Below, one piece after another: positions 37,253-45,834 of a stretch of 64,000 bases of DNA; the stretch's first letter is position 1; every line of letters begins with the position of its first letter. The notes under the pieces are model-generated. The model saw only the letters and a program-made list of their open reading frames with translations. It was not told where the DNA came from and made no database searches. The translations under genes and the position numbers were made by a program. The stretch lies in assembly GCF_052055485.1 (NCBI RefSeq), contig NZ_CP197171.1, positions 3,720,001 to 3,784,000 on the forward strand. The letters are read 5' to 3'. Source of the stretch: Amphibacillus sp052055485. Lineage in GTDB: Bacteria; Bacillota; Bacilli; Bacillales; Amphibacillaceae.

Positions 37253-38416
37253 TTATTCGGCTAAAGCACGTTTAGCTAGGATTTGGATCACCATGTCATC
37301 CATTGGTGGATTGTGTAAGCCAGCTCTTACATCACGATATAATTGCTCGAATCGATTAGCTTTTGATAATCCACGACCTCCGGCTACTCGCATAGCAAGA
37401 TCAACAACCTCATTAGCTATATTCGTTGCCACTGTTTTTACCGCTGCTAACTCCGAACTTAATTCTTGCCGTGCTTCTGGTGTTCGATTATCCCACTCCA
37501 TTGCTGTTTGATACATAAAACTTCTCGCTTGCATAAGCTTTAAATCCATCTCACCAATTTTTTGCTGAATATGTGGCACTTTAGCGATAGAGGTTTTTAG
37601 ACTATTGGGTTTAAAGCTCTTAGCAAAATGGATTGCTTCATTTCTTGCCGCGATTGCAATTCCTAAATAACATGCAGGAACATGGAGCATCCAGCCTTTT
37701 GCCTTGCGTGGATTTGCTTGATTATTTAATTCAACAAGCCGTGTTGCATCAACTTTAACTTGATCAAAAACAACATCATCACTACCCGTTCCACGCATAC
37801 CCAATGTATCCCATGTTTTATCAATTGAAATACCTGGTGAATCACTTTTGATTAAAAATGAGCCGACTGCTTCTTTATCCTTAACGTAAGCTGATACAAT
37901 ATAGTAATCAAGAACCGATGCCATTGTGGAAAAAATCTTTCTTCCTGATAATAAATAATGATCCCCTTGTCTTGTTGCTGTCGTCTCAGGCACACCACCA
38001 CGTGTCGGACTACCAGTCGCTCGTTCAGACGCTATCCGATTGACAACTGCTTGTTTTTCAACAATCTCTTTAGCAAATTTATCAAAAATAGCTGGTTCCC
38101 AAAGCTGCTCTTCTGCGAGTTCCTTAACAATACCTAAGTGCCAACCTACTGAAAGGGCTGTTGCTCCATCACCAGCAGCTAGTCGCTCTTGGATTAAAAC
38201 CAATTCATATAATGATAACCCCTCACCGCCTAAAGCTTTAGGTAATGTAATTGAGAAAAAATTCTCTTTGCGAAAATCGGCTACCGTCTCCGCTGGTAAT
38301 TCTGCCATTTCTTCTGCCGATTTTACTCGCTCTTGAGCTTTATTCGCCAATCGCTCAGCCATTTGAAATAGTCTTTTTTGACGTTCATTTTTAATGTAAC
38401 TGTTGAAGAGTTCCAT
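37253..38416 (-). CDS. Acyl-CoA dehydrogenase family protein
   Basis: A 387-residue flavoenzyme of the acyl-CoA dehydrogenase fold. The N-terminal helical domain has LPKALGGEGLSLYELVLIQE. The central beta domain holds YLLSGRKIFSTMAS and GMRGTGSDDVVFD. The C-terminal helical domain includes AMRVAGGRGLSKANRFEQLYRD. A catalytic Glu at the usual position is not evident, so the reaction may differ from beta-oxidation. It stands alone, 51 bases upstream of the M14 gene on the same strand. Confidence 0.85.
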   Translation of the reverse strand: MELFNSYIKNERQKRLFQMAERLANKAQERVKSAEEMAELPAETVADFRKENFFSITLPKALGGEGLSLYELVLIQERLAAGDGATALSVGWHLGIVKELAEEQLWEPAIFDKFAKEIVEKQAVVNRIASERATGSPTRGGVPETTATRQGDHYLLSGRKIFSTMASVLDYYIVSAYVKDKEAVGSFLIKSDSPGISIDKTWDTLGMRGTGSDDVVFDQVKVDATRLVELNNQANPRKAKGWMLHVPACYLGIAIAARNEAIHFAKSFKPNSLKTSIAKVPHIQQKIGEMDLKLMQARSFMYQTAMEWDNRTPEARQELSSELAAVKTVATNIANEVVDLAMRVAGGRGLSKANRFEQLYRDVRAGLHNPPMDDMVIQILAKRALAE

Positions 38417-38590
38417 AAATTAAAGCCCCCTCTTTGATCTTCTTTATAGCTCATTTTATGTTCTTTCATCAGAAGAAGCAATTATTTAACTTTACTTATA
38501 TTGAGAAAACACCTTTATCTAATAAACACAATCGTTGCTGCAACTTGATCCGAAAAAAATCAAATCATCCATTAACGTTAAAAACAAATA

Positions 38591-38625
38591 GTGGATAAGG
38601 TTCATCGACTGATGACCTTACCCAC
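38591..38625 (-). terminator. Terminator of the chemotaxis cluster
   Basis: Stem GTGGATAAGGTTCATC with GATGACCTTACCCAC (one bulge), 17 bases after the MCP stop. T-run is weak. Confidence 0.65.
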
Positions 38626-38642
38626 TAATCTGAGAATGTTTT

Positions 38643-39875
38643 TTACATGAATAATTCTGCAATATTTTTTTCGAAACCTTCTTGCATTTCTTGAATTTCC
38701 TTGATCGATTGATTTAATCGTTCGGAGGAAGAGTCAGCTTCGGCAATTCCTGCTGCTGATTCTTCAGAAACACTTGCTATATTGGCAATAGAATCATTTA
38801 TTAATTTTGTATTATCCAAAACGTCATACAATGAACTCGATACGTTAGCAATTTCCCCACTCATATTATTAATGATCGTGTTAAGATTTTTAATCGTATC
38901 CCCTGTTGTTTGAATTTGTTCTGAGCCTTCACTTACCGCTTGGTAACCTTCTTCTAATGCTTCAACAGCAGCTGATGATTCCTCTTGAATGCCTGTTGTA
39001 GTTGTTGTGATGTCATTAACAGACAAGCTTACCTGCTCAGCTAATTTACGAACTTCATCTGCCACGACAGCAAATCCCTTACCATGTTCACCCGCACGAG
39101 CTGCCTCAATCGCTGCATTAAGTGCTAATAAATTGGTTTGCTCGGCAACTTCTTGAATAACCGTAACAAGTTGAGTGATTTTCAAAGTCATATCATCTAA
39201 ACCTTTAACTTTTTCTAATGACTGCTTAATCGTGTTATCGATAATGATCATTTTATCAACAGATTGATCCATTAATTGCCGACCTTCATTGGTAATATTA
39301 AGCATTTTTTCTGATTCACTTTTAATTCCTTCACCGTTTAGTGCAACATTCATAATGGTTTCGGTGAATTGTTGCATTGTTTCTGTTAAAGTCGAGGCTG
39401 ATTGAGCCTGCTCATCTGCCCCGCTTGATATTTCTTGCATGGTATGAGCAATATTGTTGCTATCATCAGTTAAACCAACCACACTGTTATTTAGAACATT
39501 CGTTTGTTCATTAACGTGATCTGTAATCTTAGTAATAAAGTGATACATTTTTTCAAAATTGCTATGAGCAGAAGCCACTTTATCATTAATCATTTGTAAA
39601 TCTTTATTTTTTACTTTTCCTTCTGGTAAATCAAGTATTTCCTCACTTGCTAGAGCATCAAGCCTTTTTTGAGTAAATTCCATATCTTTTGAATGGTTTC
39701 TAGCGAATAAGAAAGCTATGATAAGACTAATAATGAAAGCAGCAACGACGATTATAATACCGTCCACGCTGATACTTGTTAACACTCCTAATGAAAACAA
39801 GGTATAACCTAATGCAATAATATGTAGAATACTAACTACCACAGTCAAATAAATGATATTCATTTTATTTTTCAT
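38643..39875 (-). CDS. Methyl-accepting chemotaxis protein without sensor domain
   Basis: A receptor of about 410 residues. Two membrane spans lie close together (about 7-30 and 37-56) with almost no loop, so there is no external ligand-binding domain. No clear HAMP domain follows. The rest is the coiled-coil signalling domain with the conserved hairpin EVAEQTNLLALNAAIEAARA and EHGKGFAVVADEVRKLAEQ. It may sense membrane or cytoplasmic state. The ATG at 39875 follows AAGGAG; reading further upstream is unsupported. Last gene of cheX-cheW-cheY-mcp. Confidence 0.85.
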   Translation of the reverse strand: MKNKMNIIYLTVVVSILHIIALGYTLFSLGVLTSISVDGIIIVVAAFIISLIIAFLFARNHSKDMEFTQKRLDALASEEILDLPEGKVKNKDLQMINDKVASAHSNFEKMYHFITKITDHVNEQTNVLNNSVVGLTDDSNNIAHTMQEISSGADEQAQSASTLTETMQQFTETIMNVALNGEGIKSESEKMLNITNEGRQLMDQSVDKMIIIDNTIKQSLEKVKGLDDMTLKITQLVTVIQEVAEQTNLLALNAAIEAARAGEHGKGFAVVADEVRKLAEQVSLSVNDITTTTTGIQEESSAAVEALEEGYQAVSEGSEQIQTTGDTIKNLNTIINNMSGEIANVSSSLYDVLDNTKLINDSIANIASVSEESAAGIAEADSSSERLNQSIKEIQEMQEGFEKNIAELFM

Positions 39876-39966
39876 TTCAAAACTCTCCTTATACATATAA
39901 TCCCAAACATTAAACAACTTAAACATTAAGTAGCTAGCGATATTTTATTTATGTAGAATCTCGTTT

Positions 39967-40323
39967 TTAAAATATCTTCCCAATCGCTTGTTTAATTCGT
40001 TCTTGATCAAATGGTTTTACAATAAAATCCTTCGCACCAGCTTGAATTGCTTCTAACACCATTTGTTGTTGTCCCATAGCTGAACACATGACGATTGTTG
40101 CATTTGGATCATTCTGTTTAATTCCTTTGACTGCTTCCACACCATTCATCTCAGGCATTGTAATATCCATGGTCACTAGTTCTGGCTTTAATTCATTATA
40201 TAATTCAATAGCCATTTGTCCATTTTCAGCTTCACCCACAACCTCATGTCCTAACGATTCAAAAATATTCTTTAATTGCATACGCATAAAAGCTGCATCA
40301 TCTGTTACTAAAATACGAGCCAT
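39967..40323 (-). CDS. cheY: CheY-type response regulator
   Basis: A 118-residue single receiver domain. It opens MARILVTDDAAFMR; the phosphorylated Asp is in LVTMDITMPEMNG (near residue 54). A Ser/Thr in VMCSAMGQ and a Lys in FIVKPF complete the site. It should bind the flagellar switch after phosphorylation by a CheA not found in this window. GGGGAG precedes the ATG. Confidence 0.88.
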   Translation of the reverse strand: MARILVTDDAAFMRMQLKNIFESLGHEVVGEAENGQMAIELYNELKPELVTMDITMPEMNGVEAVKGIKQNDPNATIVMCSAMGQQQMVLEAIQAGAKDFIVKPFDQERIKQAIGKIF

Positions 40324-40344
40324 TTCTCTATTTCTCCCCTATCT

Positions 40345-40812
40345 TTAATTCTCTTCTTCTTCAACAACTTGTTTTACTTCTGTTAGTTCTTCATAATTTA
40401 ATACATAGGATAAATCGATGATTAATAATAAGCGATCTTCGAGCTTAGCTACACCACTTAAGAAATTAGCATTAATTCCTTTAATTGTCGTTGGAGCGGG
40501 CTCAATTATCGTCTCATCAATATCAATGACATCAGAAGCAGCATCAACAAGAAAACCAACAGAAACCCCATCAACTAATGAGACGAGCATTCTAGACTGA
40601 TCGGTTTCATCTGATTTAGGTAAACTCATTCGCGTTTTCAAATCAATAACAGGAATAACATCACCACGTAACTTGGTAATCCCTTCAATAAAATCAGAAA
40701 CCTTTGGTAAAGGAACAATCTCCAGTAATCGTTCAATCGAAACAATTTGTTGGATACTTGCTCCATATTCTTGTCCATTTAATTGAAAAACAATAAACTT
40801 TTCAGTACTCAT
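40345..40812 (-). CDS. cheW: CheW-type coupling protein
   Basis: A 155-residue CheW domain: FQLNGQEYGASIQQIVSIE, EIVPLPKVSDFIEGITKLRG, VIPVIDLKTRMSLP and the C-terminal LLIIDLSYVLN. It links receptors to CheA. Being cotranscribed with an MCP suggests a dedicated array. AAAGGGG lies about seven bases before the ATG. Confidence 0.9.
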   Translation of the reverse strand: MSTEKFIVFQLNGQEYGASIQQIVSIERLLEIVPLPKVSDFIEGITKLRGDVIPVIDLKTRMSLPKSDETDQSRMLVSLVDGVSVGFLVDAASDVIDIDETIIEPAPTTIKGINANFLSGVAKLEDRLLLIIDLSYVLNYEELTEVKQVVEEEEN

Positions 40813-40952
40813 ATGCTTAACCCCTTTACCTTACTATAATGTCTCAATTATACCATGATTAACGACCTATTACCCTGACAATCTGCTAAATTAAGCATAA
40901 ACCCTCTAAATACATTTAACAATGATGACTTTTGTCATATTTAGTCACTACT

Positions 40953-41417
40953 TTATTGATTGATCAGTAAGTAAATAGCTATTTTTTTACTCTCTGAATA
41001 TTCAATTTCAACAAGCAATGCACGCTTAAATCCAGTAAGCTGTGCGTCTCCTTTTAAAACGGTCGGATGTGTAATATCTGTTTTAATATCTTTTTCTGCT
41101 AAATACGTAGATAGACTCCCAGCAATCATATTACCAAGTTCACCAGCAAACGATTCTAACATGTCATTTGACAAAGGCATACCAAACATTACTTCACCAA
41201 TTTCACCAATAAAAGCCTCATCTGATCGTAAAACGAGTTCTCCTTTTAATCCGCCAGTAAACCCAATCATCACGCCAAAATTAACCGTTAAAGGCGGATT
41301 AATCAATTGGGGTGCACCTATATTTGGTTCAAGCGGTATAATATTTTTTACCGCAAATATAGTTCCATTGTATACTTCCTTGATTACTGCATTGATGTTA
41401 TTTGTTTTCACAGTCAT
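40953..41417 (-). CDS. cheX: CheX-like CheY-P phosphatase
   Basis: A 154-residue CheC/CheX-family protein. The catalytic E-x2-N motif is in FAGELGNMIAGSLS (near residue 100). MIGFTGGLKGELVLR is the family beta-sheet. It should dephosphorylate CheY-P. First in the four-gene cluster. ATG at 41417 (MTVKTNN) follows AGAAGGGG. Confidence 0.85.
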   Translation of the reverse strand: MTVKTNNINAVIKEVYNGTIFAVKNIIPLEPNIGAPQLINPPLTVNFGVMIGFTGGLKGELVLRSDEAFIGEIGEVMFGMPLSNDMLESFAGELGNMIAGSLSTYLAEKDIKTDITHPTVLKGDAQLTGFKRALLVEIEYSESKKIAIYLLINQ

Positions 41418-41763
41418 TACTTTTCCCCTTCTCTTATAAAAGCTCAATTTAGATGAAGCCTTTATCCTATATCTTTTAAGCTATATTACTATTTTCGGTC
41501 ATGTTGACCTAGTTATAAAGTCTTTTTACGTTTTTCCAACAAAAAAATATTATAAACATTGAGTTTCCGCATAAACACTGAATTCACCTACAAAGATATT
41601 CTCTCTTTTAACATTTATCGCTACAACATCACATGCTTTTGGTTTCGAGGCCCTATGACTACGATAGAATTAGCTGCAAAGTTGGCGTATCAATAAGCTT
41701 AAAGTCCCTAAAATACGAATAAGAGCAAGTTTACCATTAACAACTAAAGTTACTAAAATACAG

Positions 41764-41825
41764 TTGACAGCATTTTTTGATTTGCTATACTTAAATAAAG
41801 TTATTGAGAGTGAGAATCAATATCA
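41764..41825 (+). promoter_or_regulatory. Promoter with Fur box upstream of siderophore-binding gene
   Basis: TTGACA (41764-41769), a 16-base spacer and TATACT (41786-41791) form a strong sigma-A promoter. TGAGAATCAATATCA (41811-41825) matches the B. subtilis 7-1-7 Fur box TGATAATNATTATCA at 12 of 14 specified positions. Iron-dependent repression of the transport operon follows. Confidence 0.8.
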
Positions 41826-41947
41826 TTTAGAATGTATGGTTGTTGTGCACTATAGTGAAATACAAAAATAACAAAGATATTAATTTCATTAATTCAATAA
41901 TTTACCCATCTATAAAACTGATATATAATAAAAGGAGAGGTGTATAA

Positions 41948-42973
41948 ATGAAAAAAGGTCACTTTTTCAGACTAAGTTTTAGTGTAGCGATAATTGCAAT
42001 TTTTGCTTTGATGTTAGCAGCTTGCTCAAATTCAAATAATGAAACACCAGAAAGTAATGGGCAAGAAGATGATTCTTCCGAGGATGCAACAGTTGAAATC
42101 ACAGACGCACATGGAACTGTCACTGTACCTGTAAATCCAGAGAATGTTGTTTCTTTGGATAGTAGAAGCTTTGAAACTTTAGCTAGTTGGGACATTGAAT
42201 TAGTAGCTGCTCCAAGAGATTTAATACCAGCAGGAATACCATATGCAGACGACGAATCAATTCAAAACATAGGGAACCATCGCGAACCAAACCTTGAAAT
42301 TATAGCTGCCGCAGATCCTGAACTTGTTATTGTTGGTCAAAGATTTGGTGGCTTTTATGAAGAAATAAAAGCATTAGTGCCCAATGCAGCCGTTATTGAT
42401 CTTAATATCGATGTTTCAGAAGAAGCTGATACACCAGGAGATAACTTAGTAAATGGATTTAAGGATATTACAACCTCTTTAGGACTCATTTTTGATAAGA
42501 GCGAAGAAGCTGAACAATTGATAGCTGATTTTGATCAAGCTACTGATGCGGCCAAATCTGCATATAATGGAACAGATACAATTATGAGTGTTGTCGTATC
42601 TGGTGGAGATATTAATTTTTCAGCACCTCAATCTGGTCGTGTTTGGGGACCATTGTATGATATTTTCGACTGGACTCCATCATTAGAAATTGACCATGCT
42701 TCTTCAGACCATCAAGGCGATGATATTTCTGTTGAGGCGATTGCGGAAACTAATCCTGATTGGATTTTTGTAATGGATCGTGATGCTGGAACATCTTCTA
42801 CAGAGGATACAGTTCCTGCTCAGGATGTTATTGATAATGCACCTGCTCTTCAAAATACAACCGCTATTACTGAAGAACAGTTATATTATGCCCCAGCGGA
42901 TACGTATACAAATGAATCAATTGAAACATTTATAAAGATGTTTGAAGAAATTGCAGATACTTTAGCTCAATAG
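41948..42973 (+). CDS. Iron-siderophore ABC transporter binding lipoprotein (YclQ-like)
   Basis: A 341-residue lipoprotein. The signal ends in LMLAACSN, with the lipid Cys near residue 26. A Fur-type uptake fold follows: VEITDAHGTVTVP, NVVSLDSRSFETLASW, DPELVIVGQRFGGFYEEI and NPDWIFVMDRDAG. It resembles YclQ/CeuE-like binders of catecholate or petrobactin-type siderophores; ligand is inference. GGAGAGGTG precedes the ATG. First of three rightward genes. Confidence 0.88.
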   Translation: MKKGHFFRLSFSVAIIAIFALMLAACSNSNNETPESNGQEDDSSEDATVEITDAHGTVTVPVNPENVVSLDSRSFETLASWDIELVAAPRDLIPAGIPYADDESIQNIGNHREPNLEIIAAADPELVIVGQRFGGFYEEIKALVPNAAVIDLNIDVSEEADTPGDNLVNGFKDITTSLGLIFDKSEEAEQLIADFDQATDAAKSAYNGTDTIMSVVVSGGDINFSAPQSGRVWGPLYDIFDWTPSLEIDHASSDHQGDDISVEAIAETNPDWIFVMDRDAGTSSTEDTVPAQDVIDNAPALQNTTAITEEQLYYAPADTYTNESIETFIKMFEEIADTLAQ

Positions 42974-42993
42974 TATAGAGGAGTATAACTATA

Positions 42994-44007
42994 GTGCCAA
43001 AAAATATAACACATAAAATGTTTGGGGCTGGGAATTCTCAGCCCCAAAACTATAATCATCAAAATATTTGGACGAAACCTTTTATTTTAGCAATCATTAT
43101 TGTTATTATTCTAGGTATTATTTCTATGTTTACTGGCGTTTATGACCTAAGAGGACATGAGGATGGAATGGAAATGTTTTTCATCACTCGTATTCCAAGG
43201 ACAGCATCACTGATGCTGACTGGAGCTGCAATGGCAATGTCAGGACTCGTCATGCAGCTTATCACACAGAATCGCTTAGTGGAACCCACTACTACAGGAA
43301 CGATCGAATGGGCAGGACTAGGACTGATTTTTGTTTATTTATTATTTCCTGCTCCCTCTTTGGTTCTAAGAATGACTGGCGCAATCATTTTTTCCTTTAT
43401 AGGAACGATGGTTTTCTTTTTGTTTTTAAGAAGTGTTAAACTTCGTTCGTCTTTAATTGTCCCGATTATTGGCATTATGCTTGGATCGGTCGTTTCTGCA
43501 ATCTCCACTTTTGTTGGACTCATTTTTCAAATGACGCAAAATATTGAAACTTGGTTTATAGGATCTTTTGCATCGATTCAAACTGGAAGGTATGAGTTTT
43601 TGTGGCTGATTATTTTAGTTACTTTTCTTATTTTTATTTATGCTGATCGATTGACTTTAGCTAGCTTAGGAGAAGATGTCACAACAAGTCTAGGCGTAAA
43701 TTATAATAAGATCGTTCTCATTGGTACTGCTCTTATCGCCTTTGCAGTTGGAACGGTTGCAGCCGTTATTGGAAACTTACCTTTCTTAGGCTTAATTGTA
43801 CCCAATATTATTTCAATGTTTAGAGGTGATGATCTCAGAAGTAATTTACCTTGGGTATGTGTGGTAGGAATGGGAACTCTAACTGCTGCTGACCTCATTT
43901 CTCGGACAATCATAAGTCCGTTTGAAGTACCTGTCTCTTTAATACTTGGTACAGTGGGTGCAGTCGTCTTTATTGTTATTTTATTGAGAAGAAGGAGGCT
44001 AGGATAA
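42994..44007 (+). CDS. Siderophore ABC transporter permease, FecCD family (YclN-like)
   Basis: A 337-residue permease with about nine spans. FecCD markers are PRTASLMLTGAAMAMSGLVM, GSFASIQTGRYE, LPFLGLIVPNI and the C-terminal LILGTVGAVVFIVILLRRR. Start is GTG at 42994, 11 bases after GAGGAG; an ATG at 43018 is the alternative. A 28-base palindrome covers codons 10-19. Overlaps no gene; the next permease follows after four bases. Confidence 0.88.
   Translation: MPKNITHKMFGAGNSQPQNYNHQNIWTKPFILAIIIVIILGIISMFTGVYDLRGHEDGMEMFFITRIPRTASLMLTGAAMAMSGLVMQLITQNRLVEPTTTGTIEWAGLGLIFVYLLFPAPSLVLRMTGAIIFSFIGTMVFFLFLRSVKLRSSLIVPIIGIMLGSVVSAISTFVGLIFQMTQNIETWFIGSFASIQTGRYEFLWLIILVTFLIFIYADRLTLASLGEDVTTSLGVNYNKIVLIGTALIAFAVGTVAAVIGNLPFLGLIVPNIISMFRGDDLRSNLPWVCVVGMGTLTAADLISRTIISPFEVPVSLILGTVGAVVFIVILLRRRRLG
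43021..43048. promoter_or_regulatory. 28-base palindrome at the start of the permease gene
   Basis: Arms TTTGGGGCTG and CAGCCCCAAA are perfect inverses and the centre contains GAATTC. The whole can fold into a very stable hairpin just inside the permease coding region, 47 bases after the binding-protein stop. It may protect the upstream mRNA or lower permease expression. There is no T-run. Confidence 0.6.
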
Positions 44008-44011
44008 CGAA

Positions 44012-45067
44012 TTGAAACACACTAATGAAAAAAAAGGCAAACTTAATTCTAGCCTTCCTAATGAAAAAAGAGCTAATAAAGCTTTTCGCTCTAAAAAAGA
44101 AGAAAGGCGTTATTGGATTTTGCTGATAACAATGATTGCTTTAGGGCTTCTTTCTTCATATGGGCTTTTAGTTTATAATAACCCAGTTCCAGTAGATTCC
44201 CCTTCCTTTATCCCAGTTGTTCAAAGAAGGATAGTTGCTGTTATTGCAATGATTATTGCCGCAACTTGCCAGAGTTTAGCAACCGTTGCCTTTCAATCGG
44301 TTACTAATAATCGGGTGATAACCCCTTCACTTTTAGGATTTGAGGCACTTTACACAACCATACAAACGAGTGCGATATTTTTATTTGGTGCGACTGCGTT
44401 TATAGGTTTTAGTGGGATTGGGTCATTTTTATTTCAAGTTATTCTTATGGTATTGATGTGTTTAATCCTTTATGGCTGGCTACTATCTGGGAGGTATGGC
44501 AATTTACAGCTCATGCTCTTAGTTGGAATTATTATTGGAACTGGCTTAAGGTCTTTGTCAACTTTTATGAGAAAATTGCTTGCTCCGTCTGAATTTGATA
44601 TTTTGCAAGCAAGATTATTTGGCTCAGTTAATAATGCAGATCCCGAATATTTTCCGATTGTCATTCCAATAGTCATCATTGTCGCATTGCTTCTGCTTCT
44701 TTTTTCTAGGCGTTTAAATGTCATGTCACTTGGTAAGGACATCTCTAGTTCTTTAGGCATTAATCATCAATTTAGCGTTATTTATACTCTTGTTCTAGTT
44801 GCGATTTTGATGTCAATCTCAACAGCTTTGGTTGGACCGCTTACTTTCTTTGGATTTTTAGTAGCAACCATGAGTTATCAGTTAGCACCCACTTATGACC
44901 ATAGATATATTTTTCCAATGGCTCTTGCAACAGGATTTTTGATTTTAACAGGGGCATATTTTATTATGAATCATGTCTTTAATGCTCAGGGTGTCGTTTC
45001 AATTATAATTGAAATCGTTGGCGGAGTATCATTTTTAATTATAGTCCTAAGAAGAAAAACTTTATGA
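44012..45067 (+). CDS. Siderophore ABC transporter permease, FecCD family (YclO-like)
   Basis: A 351-residue permease with a 35-residue charged cytoplasmic N-terminus and about nine spans. FecCD features are VVQRRIVAVIAMIIAATCQSL, TPSLLGFEALYTT, LGKDISSSLGIN and GPLTFFGFLVATMS. The expected ATPase gene does not follow; it lies at 47481-48245 on the other strand. Start is TTG at 44012, without a strong ribosome site. Confidence 0.87.
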   Translation: MKHTNEKKGKLNSSLPNEKRANKAFRSKKEERRYWILLITMIALGLLSSYGLLVYNNPVPVDSPSFIPVVQRRIVAVIAMIIAATCQSLATVAFQSVTNNRVITPSLLGFEALYTTIQTSAIFLFGATAFIGFSGIGSFLFQVILMVLMCLILYGWLLSGRYGNLQLMLLVGIIIGTGLRSLSTFMRKLLAPSEFDILQARLFGSVNNADPEYFPIVIPIVIIVALLLLLFSRRLNVMSLGKDISSSLGINHQFSVIYTLVLVAILMSISTALVGPLTFFGFLVATMSYQLAPTYDHRYIFPMALATGFLILTGAYFIMNHVFNAQGVVSIIIEIVGGVSFLIIVLRRKTL

Positions 45068-45442
45068 TAAAGATTGATAGTCTTTAAAGGCACACGATGT
45101 TAAGAAAATAAGATTTAAATTCTTAATTCTGCATCATTAATCATGTAATATATAGTCAGTCATGAGCCTATATTTAATGGGCTTTTCTAATTTTTAACGC
45201 TCACCTTAGAGGTAAAACAGTCAGACATTAAATCATCTGGAGACTCTAACGGAAAAAGCGCAAGCTGAAGGTCCACTTAATCAAGTAATTTGGGCTTGAC
45301 TAAGTTAGCTGAATCCCGTACCTGTAGAAAGTGGAATGCCCTCAAAGGATACCTTTATCGTATGCATAATCTAGGTTAATAGTTATAATTCTTAGAAGTA
45401 GTGGAAATAGCAGAGAATAACTGATCGCAAGAACTAAATATG
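45068..45442. other. Intergenic sequence after the permease genes
   Basis: A weak stem (GAGCC/GGGCTTTT, about 45166-45190) may terminate the operon. At 45250-45345 are scraps resembling Bacillaceae intergenic repeats. No gene is supported. Confidence 0.4.
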
Positions 45443-45569
45443 ACGACAGCAAATCTTTTTGGTTGTACAATATATAGCGTTGGTGAGTAAAAAAACAGAA
45501 CTCATTGACGCTATATTTTTATTTAAATATTTTATGATTTGTCTCATTTATAACTCACGTTATAAACCC

Positions 45570-45696
45570 GCAGTTAGCCGAACCTTCGCGTTCCATGGGC
45601 ACGACCTCAGCTAGCTAAGAAAAGCTTAAAAAGCTTTTCTTAGCGGATCTTCGGACGCGTGCTGTTCCCATAGGAGTCTACGGTTCGGCTAACTGC
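45570..45696. repeat. Nested palindrome inside the IS left region
   Basis: Outer arms GCAGTTAGCCGAAC and GTTCGGCTAACTGC are perfect 14-base inverses. At the centre, GCTAAGAAAAGCTT and AAGCTTTTCTTAGC form a second perfect 14-base stem with an AAA loop. Total 127 bases. GGAGTCTACG inside also occurs (inverted) in repeat copy E, so it may be a small MITE-like insert. Confidence 0.7.
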
Positions 45697-45834
45697 TAAT
45701 CATCAAATCGTCCGATTTGTCGCAGATCAATTTGTGATGGATGATTCATATTTTTAAATTTAAATATAGAAAACAAGTGAGTTTCCCTTTAGAATTGAAG
45801 TCGACTAAAACCATAATCCTAGGAGGGAACTCAC

